From NCBI RefSeq assembly GCF_014851395.1, contig NW_024040928.1:15639012-15703011 (forward strand): 64,000 bases of DNA. The letters are read 5' to 3'. Numbering within the stretch: the stretch's first letter is position 1; every line of letters starts with the position of its first letter. Of the stretch, positions 13,001-23,806 are shown piece after piece. The notes beneath the pieces are model-generated. The model was not told where the DNA came from, ran no database searches, and was given only the letters and a program-made list of their open reading frames with translations. This DNA comes from Micropterus salmoides (Eukaryota; Chordata; Actinopteri; Centrarchiformes; Centrarchidae). The position numbers and the translations under genes were made by a program.

Positions 13001-14529
13001 TGCTAAGTATGGAGCTAGAGCAAGTAGGCTGATCATAGAGAATGGAAACAGCCAGCCTGTCCAAAGTTTAAAAACCCGCCTACTAAAAGCTGGCTAATTA
13101 GAAAGAGTCAGGCTCAGCATGCTAAGCTAAGCTAACCACCTGCTGACTGTAGTTTATTTAGCGACATGAGAGTGGTATCGGTCTTTTCTCTCACCAAGTG
13201 TATTTCCCAAAATCTGCTAATGGTCACCATGCTAACCCACTGTGATTTGTTTGCTTTTTAGCGTTAAATTAGGTTCAGATATGCTCAGTGGCCACTTTAT
13301 TAGGTAAACCTAATAGCCATAAATTCAACATTTATGATAATACTGGCATTTGATTATATGTTTAATATTGGGGTTGGAGTTATAAATGGTGTTGAACTGG
13401 AATAAATTATATTTAGAGGTGGTTCTAATGGTTTGCCTATCCCAGTTACAAACACGAGGGGTGCTACTACCTAAGTAATAAGCATATGGTCGCTTTTAAA
13501 GTTGTAACAAAATCTGGCTATTATAATCTTAGGAAGAATAGGTGGCAGATCTGCTGTACTGGATTGCATTAGATTGTGTAGGTGTACCTAATGAAGTGGC
13601 CAAGGAGTGTAATTTAAAGTAGCCTACTTTTTAATACCACTAACTATATGTAACTTTGTGCTAAAAATATTGAAGTCAAACCTGACCAAATCATTCCTGG
13701 TTCACATCATTGTAAGGGGGATATACCCAGTAGCCATTACTGGTTAAGTGTATGTAGCAAAAATATTTACAAACTTGATTAGAAATAATGGGATCATGTC
13801 CAACCACTTGTATTTGTTTACATGTAATACAGAGCTTCATTTGCCAGCAGTTGTTATCTTTCAGACCCCTTAAGGAAGTGGAACATGTATGAAGAGGAAA
13901 ACAAATTAATTACCTCTGACAAACAACCGGGAATTCCTATATAATGGCTTGCTGTGTGAGCATATCTCTCACACACACCCAGTCAGTCTTATTTTTAGTT
14001 AAGATGTGAGAAGTCAGCTGATTATTTTTTACACTGCAACAGCCACTTTAAAGTTTGTGTATCTCTGATTCTCCCTGTTTTCCTCTAAAGGTCTCACAAG
14101 AAAATCAAGGATGATGAGAAGGAGAAGGAAAAAAAGGACAAGCCAGAGAAGGGCCACTGCTTCTGGGATAGTGTTACCATGACAATGCGGCAGATCTCAC
14201 CCACCAAAAAACTGGAGAAGATGGAGGGCTGGGAGCCGCCTTGCCTGGATAATGTAACGGAGCCTGTGACCGATGAAGCCCCAGAGGACAAGAGCAAGAA
14301 AGGGGACTCGCCTGTGTCCTTCCCCAACTCTCTAGGCCTCCCGTTGGAATTGGCCTCCTGGGGGGGGCGGGGTTTTGAGGAGGACTCCTCCCGCTATGCT
14401 AACCTGTCGGACTCCAAGGATTCAACAGCCGCGGTCAGGTGGACAGCCCGCGCCAAAGTCAAGCTGGCTGGCATCAGCAGGATGAGCAGAGGGATTGTGT
14501 CAGAGAGTGCTTGGGAAGGGTTTAAATAG
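1008..14529 (+). CDS. tdrp: Testis development-related protein homologue, 4 coding exons
   Basis: Spliced CDS with exons 1008-1094, 6563-6619, 12609-12724 and 14091-14529. All introns are GT-AG, the phases join in frame, and the product is 232 aa. The N-terminus MFKKSKSKMLVDYASEEED aligns without gaps to the start of mammalian TDRP (basic residues, then a leucine-aspartate pair, then EEED), which fixes the start at ATG 1008. Exon 2 encodes a run of acidic residues and exon 3 is lysine-rich. The last exon carries the family core, FWDSVTMTMRQ followed by KMEGWEPP, and a C-terminal SWGG...SSRYANLSDS...RWTARAK block matching the mammalian tail. TDRP is a small, probably nuclear protein linked to spermatogenesis, and no enzymatic domain is visible. 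Inclusion of the 57-nt exon 2 rests on splice sites and phase only; skipping it keeps the frame. The gene converges on fbxo25. Confidence 0.9.
3150..3465 (+). repeat. Degraded teleost interspersed repeat
   Basis: The 3' part carries the ATCGACTAATC and ATAGTTCCAGCTCTAG phrases that close a very common fish repeat (usually ending GTTGCAGCTCTA). A reverse-oriented relic of the same family lies at about 58706-58800. Boundaries are approximate. Confidence 0.45.
4690..5005 (+). repeat. Foldback MITE copy 1
   Basis: Contains AGCTGTAGCCAAGAGAGGGTTAGCTTAG-type sequence, then CTAGCCTCGCTCTGTCCAAAG, and ends in AAACTATTCCTTTAA, the terminal phrase of the family. The left arm is degraded. Confidence 0.6.
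9700..10075 (+). repeat. Foldback MITE copy 2
   Basis: Begins with GGGAAATAAG and GAGAGCTAAACGAGAAGATG, has the central CAGCCAGCAGCCAGTTA and GACTGAAAACCGGGGGAAAC phrases, and returns through TGACAAGAAAGCGAATAAGCG, the inverse of the left arm. This inverted architecture defines the family. Confidence 0.65.
11628..12255 (+). repeat. Foldback MITE copy 3, both ends present
   Basis: Starts CCTTAAAGGAGAAGTTCAAC and ends CAAAATGTCAAGCTATCCCTTTAA; these ends are inverted repeats of each other. The interior has the TTAGCTTAGCATAGCATAA and CTGGCTCTGTCCAAAGACTCC phrases. The length suggests it may be a composite of two copies. Confidence 0.65.
12920..13215 (+). repeat. Foldback MITE copy 4
   Basis: Left arm CACATTTTGGAAATG, central GCTAAGCTAAGCTAACCACC and right arm GACATGAGAGTGGTATCGG then GTATTTCCCAAAATC. 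Same family and orientation as the other copies. Confidence 0.65.
13284..13608. mobile_element. Short inverted-repeat DNA element (MITE)
   Basis: The left end (GTGGCCACTTTATTAGGTAA) and the right end, read in reverse (TTGGCCACTTCATTAGGTAC), are imperfect terminal inverted repeats about 25 bp long. About 325 bp with no coding capacity. I could not find a clear target-site duplication, so the superfamily is left open. Confidence 0.65.
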
Positions 14530-14781
14530 TAGCCATTTTACCTTTGATCCACCTCCTTCCTTACCTACCATCAGTAAAGAGGATGAAGACCTGAACCAAA
14601 TATCTGCTTGTCTCTAGTCTAGTTCTGGAAGAAACTGGTGTTTTTTGTCAACTGGTATTGAGATGCTGTAGTCAAGCCCTGAATATAACACATGAAGTTT
14701 GTCCTTACTATTTTAGCGGATTTGGCTTTTTTTCTGCAGGGCGGCCACATTTGAATCACTGACTGCCTGTAAATTAAAACA

Positions 14782-14787
14782 AATAAA
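14782..14787 (+). terminator. tdrp: tdrp poly(A) signal
   Basis: AATAAA lies 253 bases after the tdrp stop codon and is the first canonical hexamer in the 3' flank. The transcript end would be about 15-25 bases further on. Confidence 0.6.
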
Positions 14788-14799
14788 AGCCTTAAACTA

Positions 14800-15051
14800 C
14801 TGAACCCTTTTAACTGTGTATCCCCTGGCTTGGCATTTAGATGTTTTATATTGCTACAAAAGGAGAAGTTATTTTCATATAATTATTGTGGCTGTCAAAG
14901 GTAAAGAATCCATGAAGAATATGCAAACCTGCTACTGAAGACTGTTGGTTTCCACTTCCTTTCTGTCCATGCAGTCGGATCATCTGAGTACAAAATGAGA
15001 GTCTCACGCTTAATGTATACATCAACAGTGGGCTTAAAATCTGTGCATTCT

Positions 15052-15090
<39 letters not shown>

Positions 15091-16596
15091 TGGATAGTAA
15101 GAGGAGAGAAAGTTTATGGATGGGCATGAACATTTGTTTTAGTGAATCACTCAAAGTTTGAAGCTCTGTTGTGTTTTGAGTATGTGTCATAGACTGATAC
15201 ATCTTTAAATCTGATGCTGAATAACATTTTTATAAAATTTGTAATGATGAAAACATAAAAGCCAGACTCTGTGTGTAGTTGTTTCCCACAGTGACTCCAT
15301 GCACCTGTGAAGTGCCTTGTATCAATAGAATTATGTCATGTGTTTGCTGTAAATTTGAACCAGACCGAATCATCCTCTGCTGTGCTCACCTCAATGTCTA
15401 TGCAGGTGTGTCAACCCAGCATGTTCCTGTGCTGCGTCAGCCTTTAAGTCCATTCCTGGTTTCCAGTTACAAACCAGTGTCCACGGATGTTGTTCGCTTC
15501 ACCAGCTGGAGCAGCAGAAGTGTTGCAGTGTGTGATACATTATAAAAAGCTAGTGGGTTCTTTAATGCTGTTTGCATATCTGTGTATTTTATAAGACTGA
15601 GGCCATGGAGATTCATTTAATTTCTACAATGATTTTTCTTTTAGATTATATGAGAAACATTATGCCATTGGGCTTTGCTTCTCAGTTTACTGAATTTGTT
15701 TGATACTGACGTCTGCTTCACTGCAGACATCCAGTCCGCTTCCAGGGATATGCCAGTATCCTGTATTTATTCACTAAAAGGCTGCGTCACATTTTCTCAA
15801 GCAGAATAAAGATTTAGTTTGACTGTCTGGCTCTACTTCTTTCAACACTTTGCAGTCTGGAGTAAATATACGCCTTGATTTACCAGACTTTGCTTTCACC
15901 ACCCACATGGTTTTCACTGATAAAATGGCCAAAACAGAAACAGCCTGCCCAAGTTCTTCCACCAGCAGGCATTTAAAGCTGGACAGCCACTTGTAAAACA
16001 TACCGTGACCTTAAAAATTGAATAATACATATAAATACTGTCCATAATGTTCTGTAAAATAACACTGTTCTTCCACTTTGTATATTCATGTGACATTTCT
16101 TGTTATTATATTTAATTTTCAATGTATTTTTTTAGAAAATGTCAGCTTGTGCAAAGCAAGTTACTTTTCATTTATCAGCCTTTAAAAACAATTTACATTA
16201 CATACAAAAAGTTACATTTTCAAAACACTTCACACACAGGGCTAAACTGAAAGTCACTGGCTAAAATGACACACTGTATTTGGAAAATGCACTAACACTC
16301 ACAAAAGATAAAAAACATACAACAAAAGCAAATGTATATCTAACAACACAACTTTTGGTGAAGATCATACAGTCCTTCAATTAATCATTACATAATGGAC
16401 AACAAAATACAGCTATCAGTATGAACCAGTTCAACCTTAGGTTGTGATACATGCCATTTTATTGATACTTTACATAGTATGTGCCAAAAAAGGCAAGAAA
16501 GCATATTACAGCATGAATTGTATTTTCTTTAAAGAGATAACACACCCTGCTGCACCAACACTTGCCTTGTTGCAAAACTGAATGCAACATACAATA
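14800..16596. other. Intergenic, tdrp to Tc1 relic
   Basis: After the tdrp poly(A) signal, no exon or recognised element is visible apart from the compound microsatellite. Reading frames here are short and lack splice or family support. Confidence 0.5.
15052..15089 (+). repeat. GT/GA compound microsatellite
   Basis: About eleven GT units pass directly into about eight GA units in the intergenic DNA downstream of tdrp. Confidence 0.9.
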
Positions 16597-16597
16597 A

Positions 16598-16925
16598 CAT
16601 CCAGATGCTTATTTGCAAAAAAATGTGTTTTTGTACGACAGCCAGTCCTATGGAGAGTAGCAACACTGCTGAACTTTCTCCATTTATAGACCGTGTAGTG
16701 GCCACTATTGCAGGACATGAAGTTTCTGACTCATGCTTCCCAAAAAGGGCAAAACTGTATATTCCAGTGAGGCAAGGAGGCAGATGTAAGATGAAAAAAT
16801 ATCCATTTTATTTGACAAAAAAAAAAGGCGACTGTCACAAAACAAACGTCTCCAGCCAGAGTCCTAAATATGTGTTCTATCAAACTTACTTACACAAAAC
16901 AACTTCAAAATTTTCTATTGCTAAT
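16598..16925. repeat. Direct repeat, copy 1
   Basis: About 330 bp repeated almost unchanged 710-723 bases downstream at 17308-17651. Differences are a few substitutions, a 13-bp indel near the start and small indels in the A-run and the CAA repeat. Confidence 0.85.
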
Positions 16926-17307
16926 ACACTCCAGAAGGTGTATTTTCTTCTGCTGAAGCCATTCTGTTGTTGATTTACTTCTGGGCTTTGGATTGTTAAC
17001 CTGTTGCATCACCAATCTTCTGTTAAGCTTCAATTGGCAGACAGATGGCCTTACATTGTCCTGCAAAATGTCTTGATTAACTTTGGAATAAATTTTTCAG
17101 TCGATGATAGCTTCCCTTCCAGGCCCTGAGGCAGCCAAGCAGCCCCAAACCATGATTCCCCCTCCACCATACTTCACAGTTGGGATGAGGTTTTGATGTT
17201 GGTGTGCTGTGCCTTTTTTCCTCCACACATTTGGTTGTTGTTCCTTGCAAACAACTCAACTTTGGTTTCATCTGTCCACTGAATGTTTTGCCAGTAGTGC
17301 TGTGGAA

Positions 17308-17651
17308 CATCCAGATGCTCTTTTGCAAACTTCAAACATGCAGCAATGTTTTTTTGTACGACAGCCAGTCCTATGGAGAGTAGCAACACTGCTGAACTTT
17401 CTCCATTTATAGACCGTGTAGTGGCCACTATTGCAGGACATAAAGTTTCTGACTCATGCTTCCCAAAAAGGGCAAAACTGTATATTCCAGTGAGGCAAGG
17501 AGGCAGATGTAAGATGAAAAAATATCCATTTTATTTGACAAAAAAAAAAAGGCGACTGTCACAAAACAAACGTCTCCAGCCAGAGTCCTAAATATGTGTT
17601 CTATCAAACTTACTTACACAAAACAACAACTTCAAAATTTCCTATTGCTAT
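17308..17651. repeat. Direct repeat, copy 2
   Basis: Second copy of the near-identical segment at 16598-16925. This copy stays continuous with the central transposase sequence, so it is likely the original position within the Tc1 relic. Confidence 0.85.
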
Positions 17652-18371
17652 AACGCGACAGTCAGAAAACTGTTGCTCTATGTCCTGCTGGGCTGACCTT
17701 TTACCGCAGATCACCTCATTTTTACACTTTTTTTACACTTAGCTGCATTTTACAACACTTGAATAGCTCTGAGTTAACAGAACAAACTAATGGAGCACAG
17801 CTACACGTTAATTCACCACTTAAACAGTAATGACACCCATCTGAGACAAACATAAAATTTTGCCAAGTGCTAAACACATAAAGGAAAATTAACAAGACTT
17901 ATAAATAAGAAATTATCCACAAGATTAACCATGTTTTTTCTGGTGGCTCTAACAGAGAGACCTTTGTAACCCTTCATGCAAACCAACAATTCTTCTTCTG
18001 AGAGCTTTTTTGTTTGAGGTATGGTTTCACATCAAGGAATGCTACATAAGAGCAGCAAAATTAAAATTGGTGGTTTTTTTTTAGGGCAGGGCAGCTCTAA
18101 CCAACACCTCCAATCTCATCTCATGGATGGGACTCCAATAGACTTTTGTAGAAGTCATTAGCCTAGAGGTTCACATACTTTTTCCACCCCGCACTGTGAA
18201 TGTTTACACAGTGTGTTCAATAAAAACATGAAACTGTTTGTATGGTATTTCTTAACTGACTGTGTTTGTTTATTGTTGTAACTTAGATGAACATCAGATC
18301 ACATTTTATGACCCATTTATGCAGAAATCCAGCTAATTCCAAAGGATTCACATACTTTTTCATAGAACTGT

Positions 18372-19678
18372 ATATTATAGAGGGATAAGGACTGATTGGG
18401 GATTGAGGAGTAGTGCAAATGAGTTTCACACAGGTGCACTGGATATTAATAATTATGTAAGTCATTTCTATCAAATGTGGATAGATATTTTCCTTTTGTT
18501 TAACATGTTTAATTCAAGAAGTTTAGGTCTTTCTCTATATGATCTGTTTTGAAAATATGTGTAAAAGCAGTAAAACATTTGCATGAGAAGACTTATGCTG
18601 TGCTGAGAAGGTGGTGATGAAAATCAAGTGGATCCCAGTTTGTCTAAGCAAGCGAAAAAAACTAATCATGAAACTTTGTTCCTGTGTTCAATTAAAAACG
18701 AAATTTTCCTTGCTGTTTTCGGTGGGAAGACATTCACATTGAAATCCAAGGAGTGGAAACTACAATTAGATTAAGTCTAAAAAAAAAAAAAGTCTTTATA
18801 CAGTAAACAAAAGGAAAAATTATTCCCTGCGACCCAGTATAAAATGAAGAACAGAAACAGGTTTTTAGAAATATTTAATAGTTCCTGTCCCATACAGTCA
18901 TGATAGTACCATCAAGAGTATTGGAACAGCAAAGGAATATTACAAAAAGTTGGAGGAAAGATACAAAACGTTTTTTTCCCATAAATAATTTTTTACATTT
19001 CCTCTGTCTGTTATTTGACAGTTCTGACAAAAGTACATTTAAAAAATTTTACCGCTAATGGAGTTTTACATAATTTTCTCTTAGTGTCGACGTTTCCAAA
19101 TATACACGGAGCACAGCAAGAATTCACAAAAGGACAACATACAGCATGTAAACAGAGACTCAGTTATTGCAGAAAAATACCACCAAAACAGAACACAACA
19201 AAAAGCAGAATAGTTTAACGCCATTAAATAAACCATTAACACACAAGTAATCTTATTCTGCTGCACTGTAAATGTTTACCTTTTGCCATGTAAAACAAAA
19301 ACCCATTAACATTACTTATTATTATGTACCTACCATAAACATGCTACAACTCCTTTACAGAAAAATCCTTTCACATATTCATATTACATTTACATATATT
19401 TTTTTCTCTGTCAGGAATTGCCTTTTTTTGTCAAGAAGACAAACATTTGCGCTGAGGGAGGAAAAACATAAAAGTTCTTAAAACCAACAAACACACACAT
19501 TTAATCTTTTCTTCGTCTTACGGAAACATTTGTGCGTAAAGAAATGAAGACATTAAAAAAGGCATCTTTCAGTTGAAGCCCTTTGTATTTGGGTAAATGA
19601 CATCAAGGTCTCGTACAAACTCTCGAGGTGAGGGCTGGGGGTAAACGTAAGCTTCGCTCGAAGAACAACATGTAGGGT
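18372..19678. other. fbxo25 3' UTR and flank
   Basis: On the minus strand this follows the fbxo25 stop. A candidate ATTAAA poly(A) hexamer lies at 18874-18879, giving an approximately 0.8-kb 3' UTR, but I see no AATAAA in a convincing position. Nothing else is recognised. Confidence 0.35.
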
Positions 19679-22600
19679 TTAGAACTTGAAAAGGTCGATA
19701 AAGTGCTGCGGAGAGATGGGCATGAGGCAGCTATCTGGATCGTTGGCTGTGCATGGATGGCCACAGTCCTGGAACACAGTCAACAACCACATTGTTAGAG
19801 AGAAGGGAGAAGCCAGAGGTGCAGCTATGCACACAGTTCACATACATACAACAACTTGACATGGGACACTGGAGCTGGATGCATCAGCTGTTTGTAAGTT
19901 CAAACTTGGTGTAGTCATGATGCAAGTGGAAGTTTACGCATTACTGAACTTAAATCGATTGTACTGCTCAAACTAGCTCTTACAGAAGAGATTACTTAAG
20001 CCTGCAATAACTGATTTTTTGGCCACTTGGGGGCAGCTGAAACAAGCTCTAAATACAAGCAACACTTTCCGCATACAAGTTTGATCCATTGTTAAAAGTA
20101 TTGATTATACCACCTTAACATTACACATCACTGCCAGATGTAACACACTTTTAGAGTATTAGTCAACATTTCTGACCTGTAACTTAAAATGTTGTTGAAA
20201 TTAGTGACTTAAACTGCTATAGAAATAATAATAAGTAGGCTTAGGGCTGGGCAATATGGGCAAAAATGGTATCCCGATAAAAAAATTTCCTATCATTAAA
20301 TTATCGATAATTATCACGATACATGTAAAGTTGTTATTTCTTTGAAGTTTAACGGCTGATTTTTCTTCCGGAGTGAAAGTTGAAGAAGCCAGATGGTTAA
20401 TTGTAGTTTTAAACTGTTCTTTATGGTCAGTATCTGACAAACACCTGACAAAAACAGTGGATCACTTAACAAAGCTGATATAGAACATTCAAAACAATTA
20501 TGAAAAAAATCTTTTTTTTCAACAAATATTTATGAGTAAAATTAAGTCAAATCTTTTTTCGGCCCCTTTTCCTCAACATAATAAATATCTTAATAGAAAT
20601 ATTAAGTGCTAATTTGTTTGTGATTCAAATGATTTAAATCAAACATTTATTGAACATTTGTTATATTGTTATTAAGGAAAACTGTATTGGTCTAATTATC
20701 ATTAGTTTTATTGCCCAGGCTTCAAGTAGGCTTCACTCTCAAACGATTACAATTTGTATCAACAACAATCTGAATTAACCAACATCATTGCAGATTTTAA
20801 GCAGATATGCCCAGATATGTTAACTAAATATGTATGTTAACTAGAAGATTTAGTAAAATGCCTTTAACTTACATTTCCAAAATAACACAAAACACTTTTA
20901 CAAAAATTACAAAAGGTCACTTAGATTGCGTAACTGGATATGTCCTGCTCACTCCAAATTTCATAAATAGTACAAAGTTAACACATACATTTTTCTATGT
21001 AAGCATATTGTAAAGAAAAGTAATATTTACATTTAAAAAGGATTGGAAGTCAAGCATAATATATTGATTGACTACCTAAAACTTATTTTTTTTTAATTTA
21101 CAGCCAGTTACAGCTGATTGCTATAAAGAGCAAGAGCTTTAAGTTTTAATAGTACCTGATTTAGTAAAGCAGGAGTAAAAACATGGAAGGACTTTGCACA
21201 CACATTTAGGGATTTACAAATTGCTGGTGCAACCTGATTCTGGACATTAGTATACACAGAGAAACGTGTGTTAAACTAAATGACAAATGACAGTTTTCTT
21301 TCAGACACATGAACTCAACATTCAGAGGAGTTTATGAATCAACTAAAACACACGTACTTTTAAGAATTCTGAGAGAAGCCATTAAAAAGTCAGTGGAAAG
21401 AGTGGCACTGTTTACTAAACACACCTCGAGCAAAACATGATGACATCAAGTGAAACGGAGAACACTACAGTGATGAGTTATAAATCAGATCATCTGGGAA
21501 ACATGAGACAAACTGGCAACTGAAGACACAAAAAGGCATGATGGGACAGAAAGTACCTTGAATAACAAAGCCAGGTGGCAATCCTTAAGGAATCAGGGAG
21601 AAGGGGTACCAGGAGAAGAGGCAGGAAGGAAGGGGGACAAGCAAGGAGAGGGATGCAAAGAGGGCGAGATTAAAAAGTATAGGCACCCAACATGTTTGTG
21701 GGTAGTAAATAATCACCAGGAGGGGGGAACAGATAGTATAGGAGCAGTAGTTTTCATCCAAATACTGTTATTTTTTTGTACATACATACATCTTTCCACC
21801 AGAAGTTATTATCTTAAATTCTGAAAAACATGATCTTTGTCTTACACGTGGTTTAAAGTCAGACCTTGTGTCATTGAGGGCAAACAAGAAATGTGTTTGA
21901 CCTCTGACTGCCACGTATACATGTACACAGAATCCATTGTATTGGTGGCAACAAGGATTATCATTCCTGTCAGTACTTACTTATATATTTGTATAAACAT
22001 AACATTATTCTGAAAATGTAGTATTTCACTGGCCTGCTGTTTTACCAGTAAACTGATCAACATCAGAGCCAAATATTTACAGTACAAAGATGGGACTATT
22101 AAACACCTTTTTTGCTGCATGCTAGAGACAGATATCAGTGTGATAGGCTGTGTGACTGGACCAAAGTGTCTCGGAGACTTTCCCTGAGTGTTCCAAATGA
22201 TAATGGATGTTTTGTCTCTTTGACCAAGGAAATACAATGTGTTCTGGTACAAACTTGATAGACTCTCATGTCTGATTTCTGTACAGTTTAAGAAATATCA
22301 GGTCTGTGAGAAAAATCTCTTTGAACCGTGCAGGTTTAATTTACTGTACACACACTTCTGCTTCTAGAAAGCTACAGGATACACCACTATGAGGCGATAA
22401 AAGCAAAAGCTCAACCAATCAGTAACACTTATTGTGTAGAACATATTGTTTACTTAATGTTTTCCTCCAATAATGTACTGGTAACTTACTTGCAGTCTGA
22501 TGAACAGTACTGGTTAGTCACATGGTATTTCCCTCATGTTATGAATGTGGTTGTAGGTGTGTTTGTTTACCTTCCAAAAGAGGATGCTACAGTGTTTGCA

Positions 22601-22908
22601 GAAGTGCAAGGTGTCGCCGTACTGCTCCTTCATCGGATAATGTTTCTGCAGGGTGAAGTACATTAGCTTCCAGTCCACATTATTGCTCTTGGTTAGGACC
22701 AAATTCCTACAGAACTGCACATGGATGGAAGGAAACACAATTAAAACACCCAACCATTTAAAACACAGGGGACAGGAATGTAATTATAACTGGAACAAAG
22801 TGTAATTAGATATAATGGAGGACAATTTGTCATTAACACCAATCATGAGTGGGTGTTTTTATACAATATGTGTGTGATAGTGTGTGTGTTTTTGAGAGAG
22901 CGAGAGAG

Positions 22909-22943
<35 letters not shown>

Positions 22944-23761
22944 ATTGTGAGCAAAGTGTGGCAATTCTGCCCTCTAGTGGACAGCAGGTGAACTAATTAG
23001 CAGGCATCTGGGGCAGCCATCTTTTTGGAAGCTTAACTGTAAACTACTATTGGAAGTTTTAAGCATCTCCCTTTCAGAATTATTATTAAAAATCACACAT
23101 TTAGCGGCACATACTCTTTGTCTATGTCTGATAAAAATTAAATATGTTGCTCTCTCACCTGTTTGTCTGAGAAGTGAAAGTAGCAGAGTTTCTTCCACAG
23201 CGTCCTGTTCTCACTGAGGAAATGCAGAGTAGGCGTGGCCTGTCCCAGGTTAATGATGTCATACGCATCGGATAACTTGCAGAGGATCTTGTTCTGCATG
23301 TGTAGCGGCAAGTCGCTGAAGGACGTGCCACTGCACATTTGCTGGGGAGACAATTAAGAGCAACACATTAATATCAGAGCTGGACTGTACAGACAAACAA
23401 AGTTTCAATATTCCTACATCATAGCAGTAATTTTCCACTGAGGATGATGTTTGATTCATACACAGCTGAGCATTAAATGACCAGTTCCAAGAGATTAGTT
23501 GTAAATGCTTCCTCCATCCATATTTCATGTTCCTCACTCATTAAGTTTACCTTCTGCACTTGTGGCCATAAAAGCTTTCAGATTTGTAGCCTATTTCCCT
23601 TTTTAAATGTCTCATTTACATACTGGCAACTCAAACTGGACCTGGAGGCGAGGCCCAGACTCCGGGGAGCAGACTTTGGGATGGGCTACACACAAGTCAC
23701 ACGCAAGTCACACACACACACACACGTCTCACACACACACACGTCTCACACACACACACGT

Positions 23762-23806
<45 letters not shown>

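Larger units (their letters stand above)
12725..14090 (+). other. tdrp intron 3
   Basis: Phase-2 intron (GTGAGC...CTAAAG). Almost half of it is repeat: a foldback copy at about 12920-13215 and a short inverted-repeat element at about 13284-13608. Confidence 0.65.
16597..18371 (-). pseudogene. Rearranged Tc1-like transposon relic
   Basis: Read on the minus strand, the right end starts TACAGTTCTATGAAAAAGTA at a TA dinucleotide (18371), the 5' terminus of a common fish Tc1 element; part of it recurs internally near 18172 (IR/DR pattern). Transposase pieces follow: an N-terminal fragment near 17940-18010, a central piece with AKEHLDVPQHYW and WTDETKVELF at 17240-17340 (first catalytic Asp region), then IPTVKYGGG and MVWGCLAASGPG at 17110-17200 after a frameshift, and QDILQDNVRPS near 17040-17080. 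A stop codon follows the CLAASGPG block. A 0.3-kb section is duplicated. Inactive: stops, frameshifts and a scrambled order. Confidence 0.75.

Noticed and set aside
16605..16973. 122-codon frame near 16.6 kb and its copy at 17346
   Set aside because: Antisense shadows of the duplicated Tc1 transposase fragment.
23723..23765. Regularly spaced repeats that could suggest a CRISPR-like array
   Set aside because: The units are CA microsatellite interrupted by CGTCTCA, with no unique spacers, in a vertebrate genome.
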